DNA of 64,000 bases. It comes from Polaromonas glacialis. GTDB lineage: Bacteria; Pseudomonadota; Gammaproteobacteria; Burkholderiales; Burkholderiaceae_C. Both the position numbers and the translations under genes were made by a program. The stretch's first letter is position 1; each line of letters starts with the position of its first letter. Location of the stretch: the NCBI RefSeq assembly GCF_000709345.1, contig NZ_KL448323.1, forward strand, positions 1,520,912-1,584,911, written 5' to 3'. Shown here one piece after another: positions 61,377 to 64,000 of this stretch. The notes beneath the pieces are model-generated. The model made no database searches, was not told where the DNA came from, and saw only the letters and a list, made by a program, of their open reading frames with translations.

Positions 61377-62129
61377 TCAGGCGGCTGCGTTTTCCACTTC
61401 GACAAATTCATCCGAACCTTCGTCCTGCACGGCATGAACCACCTTGTCCATGCCGCTGGCGCGGCCTTCGATGACGGCGTCCGCGATACCACGGGCATAC
61501 AGCGCCACGGCCTTGGAGGAGTCGTCGTTGCCGGGGATCACGTAGTCGATGCCCAGCGGCGAGTGGTTGGTGTCCACCACGCCAATCAGCGGGATGCCGA
61601 GCTTTTTGGCTTCCAGGATCGCGATCTTGTGGAAACCGACGTCGATCACGAAGATGGCGTCCGGCAGAGCAGTCATGTCCTGAATGCCGCCGATGTCTTT
61701 TTCAAGCTTTTCGATTTCGCGCTTGAAGGTCAGCTGTTCTTTCTTGCTGATGGTGTCCAGGCCGGCTTCCTGCTGGGCCTTCATTTCCTTGAGGCGCTTG
61801 ATCGAGGTCTTGACCGTCTTGAAGTTGGTCAGCATGCCGCCCAGCCAGCGCTGGTCAACGTAAGGGATGCCGGCGCGCTGCGCTTCGGCTGCAACGGTTT
61901 CGCGCGCGGTGCGCTTGGTGCCGACCATCAGGATGGTGCCGTTGTTGGCGCTCAGCTGCTTGGCGAATTTCATCGCCTCCTGGAACATCGGCAGCGATTT
62001 TTCCAGGTTGATGATATGGATGCGGTTGCGGTGGCCAAAAATGAAGGGGGCCATTTTTGGGTCCCAGAAGCGGGTTTGGTGACCAAAGTGGACGCCGGCT
62101 TCCAGCATTTCGCGCATGTTCGTGGACAT
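61377..62129 (-). CDS. rpsB: 30S ribosomal protein S2
   Basis: 250-residue ribosomal protein. [23 protein letters not shown]-terminal signature, [32 protein letters not shown] and the [15 protein letters not shown]-terminal signature. Head of the long rpsB-tsf-pyrH-frr run. Confidence 0.98.
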   Translation of the reverse strand: MSTNMREMLEAGVHFGHQTRFWDPKMAPFIFGHRNRIHIINLEKSLPMFQEAMKFAKQLSANNGTILMVGTKRTARETVAAEAQRAGIPYVDQRWLGGMLTNFKTVKTSIKRLKEMKAQQEAGLDTISKKEQLTFKREIEKLEKDIGGIQDMTALPDAIFVIDVGFHKIAILEAKKLGIPLIGVVDTNHSPLGIDYVIPGNDDSSKAVALYARGIADAVIEGRASGMDKVVHAVQDEGSDEFVEVENAAA

Positions 62130-62254
62130 AATTCATAACTCCGAAGGTTGTTTCTAAAACCAGCGCTTATCGCCGGAAGGATTTCCGGACAACACCTTGT
62201 GTGGCTGATTTGCGATTTACCCTGCAAACGACATCATCGCCATTGGCAGAGCCT

Positions 62255-62268
62255 GCTGAGTATAACAT
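62255..62268 (-). promoter_or_regulatory. probable rpsB promoter (-10 element)
   Basis: TATACT on the minus strand at 62259-62264 gives a leader of about 120 bases before rpsB, enough for the S2 autoregulatory site known in other proteobacteria. No good -35 hexamer; it would overlap the first codons of the divergent amidase. Confidence 0.4.
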
Positions 62269-62277
62269 TCCCACCCC

Positions 62278-63630
62278 ATGAACCCGTACACCTCCCTCTC
62301 CCCGACCGACCTCCACGCCGCGCGGCAATCCATACAGGACGGCCAGACCAGCAGCGAGGAAATCCTTGCGCGGGCAGCCGCCATCGCCCTGGGCGACGCC
62401 TGCCGCCATGCCTTCATGCCTGATCAGGCCCATGGCATGCCCAGCGCACCATCGCCTGGCGCTGGCGGCGATCCGGCCTTGCCACTGGCGGGGATTCCGG
62501 TTTCGGTCAAGGACCTTTTCGATGTGGCGGGCCAGGTCACGATGGCCGGATCGACCGTGCTCGCCGCAGCGCTGCCCGCCCAGGCCGATGCCATCGCCGT
62601 GGCGCGGCTGCGCGCGGCGGGCGCGGTGCTGGTGGGCCGCACCAACATGGTCGAGTTTGCTTTTTCAGGTGTCGGCATCAATCCGCACTACGGCACACCG
62701 GTAAACCCGGCGGATACCGAGACCGAGCGCATACCGGGCGGCTCGTCGTCAGGCGCGGCCGTCTCGGTGGCCACGGGGGCGGCCCTGGTGGGGCTGGGCT
62801 CCGACACCGGTGGCTCGCTGCGGATTCCTGCAGCGCTGTGCGGCATCGTCGGCTTCAAGAGCACCGCGCGCCTGGTTCCGGTGGCTGGCGCCGTGCCGCT
62901 TTCGACCAGCCTCGACACGGTAGGCGCGCTGACCCGCTCGGTGCGCGATGCGGTGACGGTGCATGAAATCCTGTCGGCACGAACCGTCCCTCTGGCCGGC
63001 AAGCCGCTGTCATCGTGCCGGCTGGCGGTTGCGCGCACCATGATGCAGGACGGGCTGAGCAGCACGGTGGCCACTGCATTCGAAAAAAGCCTGCAGCTGT
63101 TGCGCCAGGCTGGCGCCCGGATTGAAGAGATAGCGCTGGAGGAACTCGACGAGCTGGCGGCCATCAATGCCACGGGCGGCCTGTCAGCGGCGCAAAGCCA
63201 CGCCTGGCACCGCAAGCTGCTGGCCGAGCACGAGGCGCAATACGACCCGCGCGTGGCGCTTCGCATTCTGCGCGGCGCCCGCATGAGCGCCGCCGACTAC
63301 ATCGACCTGCTGGCAGCGCGCCAGGCCTGGATTGCGCGCATGGAGGCGCGCCTTGGCGGCTTTGACGCGGTGCTGTCGCCCACCGTTCCCATCGTCGCGC
63401 CGTCGATTGCCAGCGTGCTGCACAACGACGATGAGTTCTTCCGCATCAATTCACTCCTGCTGCGCAACACCTCGGTGGTCAACATGCTCGACGGCTGCGC
63501 CATTTCCATTCCCTGCCACACGCCGGGCCAGTTGCCGGTCGGGCTGATGCTGTGGCATGCGGCGCTGCATGACGATGCCGTGCTGGACCTGGCGTTGCAA
63601 GTTGAGGCAGTCCTTGCTCCTTCACTATAA
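62278..63630 (+). CDS. amidase (amidase-signature family)
   Basis: 450-residue hydrolase with the Ser-cisSer-Lys triad: Lys78 (PVSVKDLFD), the Ser run 156-158 (PGGSSSGAAV) and nucleophile Ser180 (SDTGGSLRIP). Full length for the family. No signal peptide. Substrate unknown; GatA is unlikely since gatB/gatC are absent and the C-terminal part differs. Its last codons and stop lie in a dispersed-repeat copy. Confidence 0.85.
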   Translation: MNPYTSLSPTDLHAARQSIQDGQTSSEEILARAAAIALGDACRHAFMPDQAHGMPSAPSPGAGGDPALPLAGIPVSVKDLFDVAGQVTMAGSTVLAAALPAQADAIAVARLRAAGAVLVGRTNMVEFAFSGVGINPHYGTPVNPADTETERIPGGSSSGAAVSVATGAALVGLGSDTGGSLRIPAALCGIVGFKSTARLVPVAGAVPLSTSLDTVGALTRSVRDAVTVHEILSARTVPLAGKPLSSCRLAVARTMMQDGLSSTVATAFEKSLQLLRQAGARIEEIALEELDELAAINATGGLSAAQSHAWHRKLLAEHEAQYDPRVALRILRGARMSAADYIDLLAARQAWIARMEARLGGFDAVLSPTVPIVAPSIASVLHNDDEFFRINSLLLRNTSVVNMLDGCAISIPCHTPGQLPVGLMLWHAALHDDAVLDLALQVEAVLAPSL

Positions 63631-63676
63631 AAATAATAGCTACCTACGCCCTCCAGTAAAGCGGGAACGGCATTTT
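63624..63676 (+). repeat. dispersed repeat copy at the amidase 3' end
   Basis: ACTATAAAAATAATAGCTAC then CTACGCCCTC and GCGGGAACGGCATTTTTT. The amidase TAA (63628-63630) falls inside its first dyad; the T-run at its end may help terminate transcription. Confidence 0.65.
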
Positions 63677-63935
63677 TTCTAAATATTTATCACACCGCCG
63701 CCGCTATGGCCATGGATTCCATGAGAGAGCTTTGGCTGGCCTGAGGGCGCCAAAACCAGTTGAAATTGCAGCCTCAGGACGCCGCCTCAGTCGCCTGACA
63801 TCAAAGGCCTGCGTCAATGCGGATTTGTCCTACAGCGTCTGTAACAGAGTCGTTGCGATTTGGGCAGGATTAAGCTTTACAGTGATTCCAGTCCCGGCAT
63901 GTTGCACCGGGCGACTTATTTTGATTGGAGAACCC
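63677..63935. other. intergenic stretch before the LysM gene
   Basis: Together with the repeat this forms a 305-bp gap after the amidase. No gene, RNA or clear dyad was seen in it; a promoter for the next gene is expected. GGAG at 63927-63930 is that gene's ribosome-binding site. Confidence 0.4.
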
Positions 63936-64000
63936 ATGGGCATGTTCAGTTTTATCAAGGAAGCCGGCGAGAAGTTGTTTGGTCGCGGCGAGGCCAAGGC
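63936..64000 (+). CDS. probable LysM/BON-domain protein (5' end only)
   Basis: The first 21 codons read MGMFSFIKEAGEKLFGRGEAK, the characteristic opening of YgaU-like peptidoglycan-binding LysM/BON proteins. TTGGAG stands about 5 bases before the ATG. The rest is beyond the window, so the assignment rests on the N-terminus alone. Confidence 0.65.
   Translation, partial: MGMFSFIKEAGEKLFGRGEAK

Overview
The window is a high-GC bacterial chromosome segment from a betaproteobacterium, most likely a Comamonadaceae member of the Polaromonas/Rhodoferax/Variovorax type. The signs are three Bug-type periplasmic receptors without membrane partners, a betaproteobacterial proteasome homologue (BPH), a lipoyl-domain E3 in the pyruvate dehydrogenase operon, the order carA-carB-greA, and a family of about 50-bp dispersed repeats. 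The organism assignment is inference from gene content; no marker gene was compared.

1-4.2 kb: part of the catechol branch of the beta-ketoadipate pathway (catB, catC, pcaD) with a LysR regulator divergent from catB and a Bug receptor at the end of the catBC operon. catA is not in the window.

4.2-21.8 kb: an apparently complete locus for C3 sulfonates. A plus-strand set (suyA, suyB, a Bug receptor, slcC, comC, a YeiH-type exporter, then a GntR regulator) would interconvert sulfolactate enantiomers and cleave (R)-sulfolactate to pyruvate and sulfite. A minus-strand nine-gene operon (two ABC permeases, ATPase, binding protein, hpsN, hpsO, hpsP, sorA, sorB) would import 2,3-dihydroxypropane-1-sulfonate (DHPS), racemise it, oxidise it to sulfolactate, and oxidise the released sulfite to sulfate. 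A LacI-family gene is divergent from this operon, with two near-identical LacI-type operators and a good promoter between them. A TauE/SafE-type permease follows.

21.9-28.7 kb: a second, accessory succinate dehydrogenase/fumarase-type operon (SdhB-, SdhC/D-like membrane proteins, Bug receptor, two-subunit class I hydro-lyase, SdhA-like flavoprotein) with a divergent LysR regulator. Its flavoprotein lacks the usual FAD-linking histidine. A decayed IS66 transposase lies between this regulator and the next operon.

29.8-41.2 kb: pyruvate dehydrogenase operon aceE-aceF-BPH-lpdA with overlapping stop/start codons, a divergent PAS histidine kinase plus FixJ-type regulator, and folD.

41.2-64 kb: housekeeping. 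greA and a DUF4149 membrane protein follow carAB. Then comes the canonical betaproteobacterial run rpsB-tsf-pyrH-frr-uppS-cdsA-dxr-rseP-bamA-skp-lpxD-fabZ-lpxA-lpxB-rnhB-rRNA methyltransferase, all on the minus strand, an amidase, and the first codons of a probable LysM protein. Four of these genes carry a copy of the dispersed repeat, always read in the same frame.
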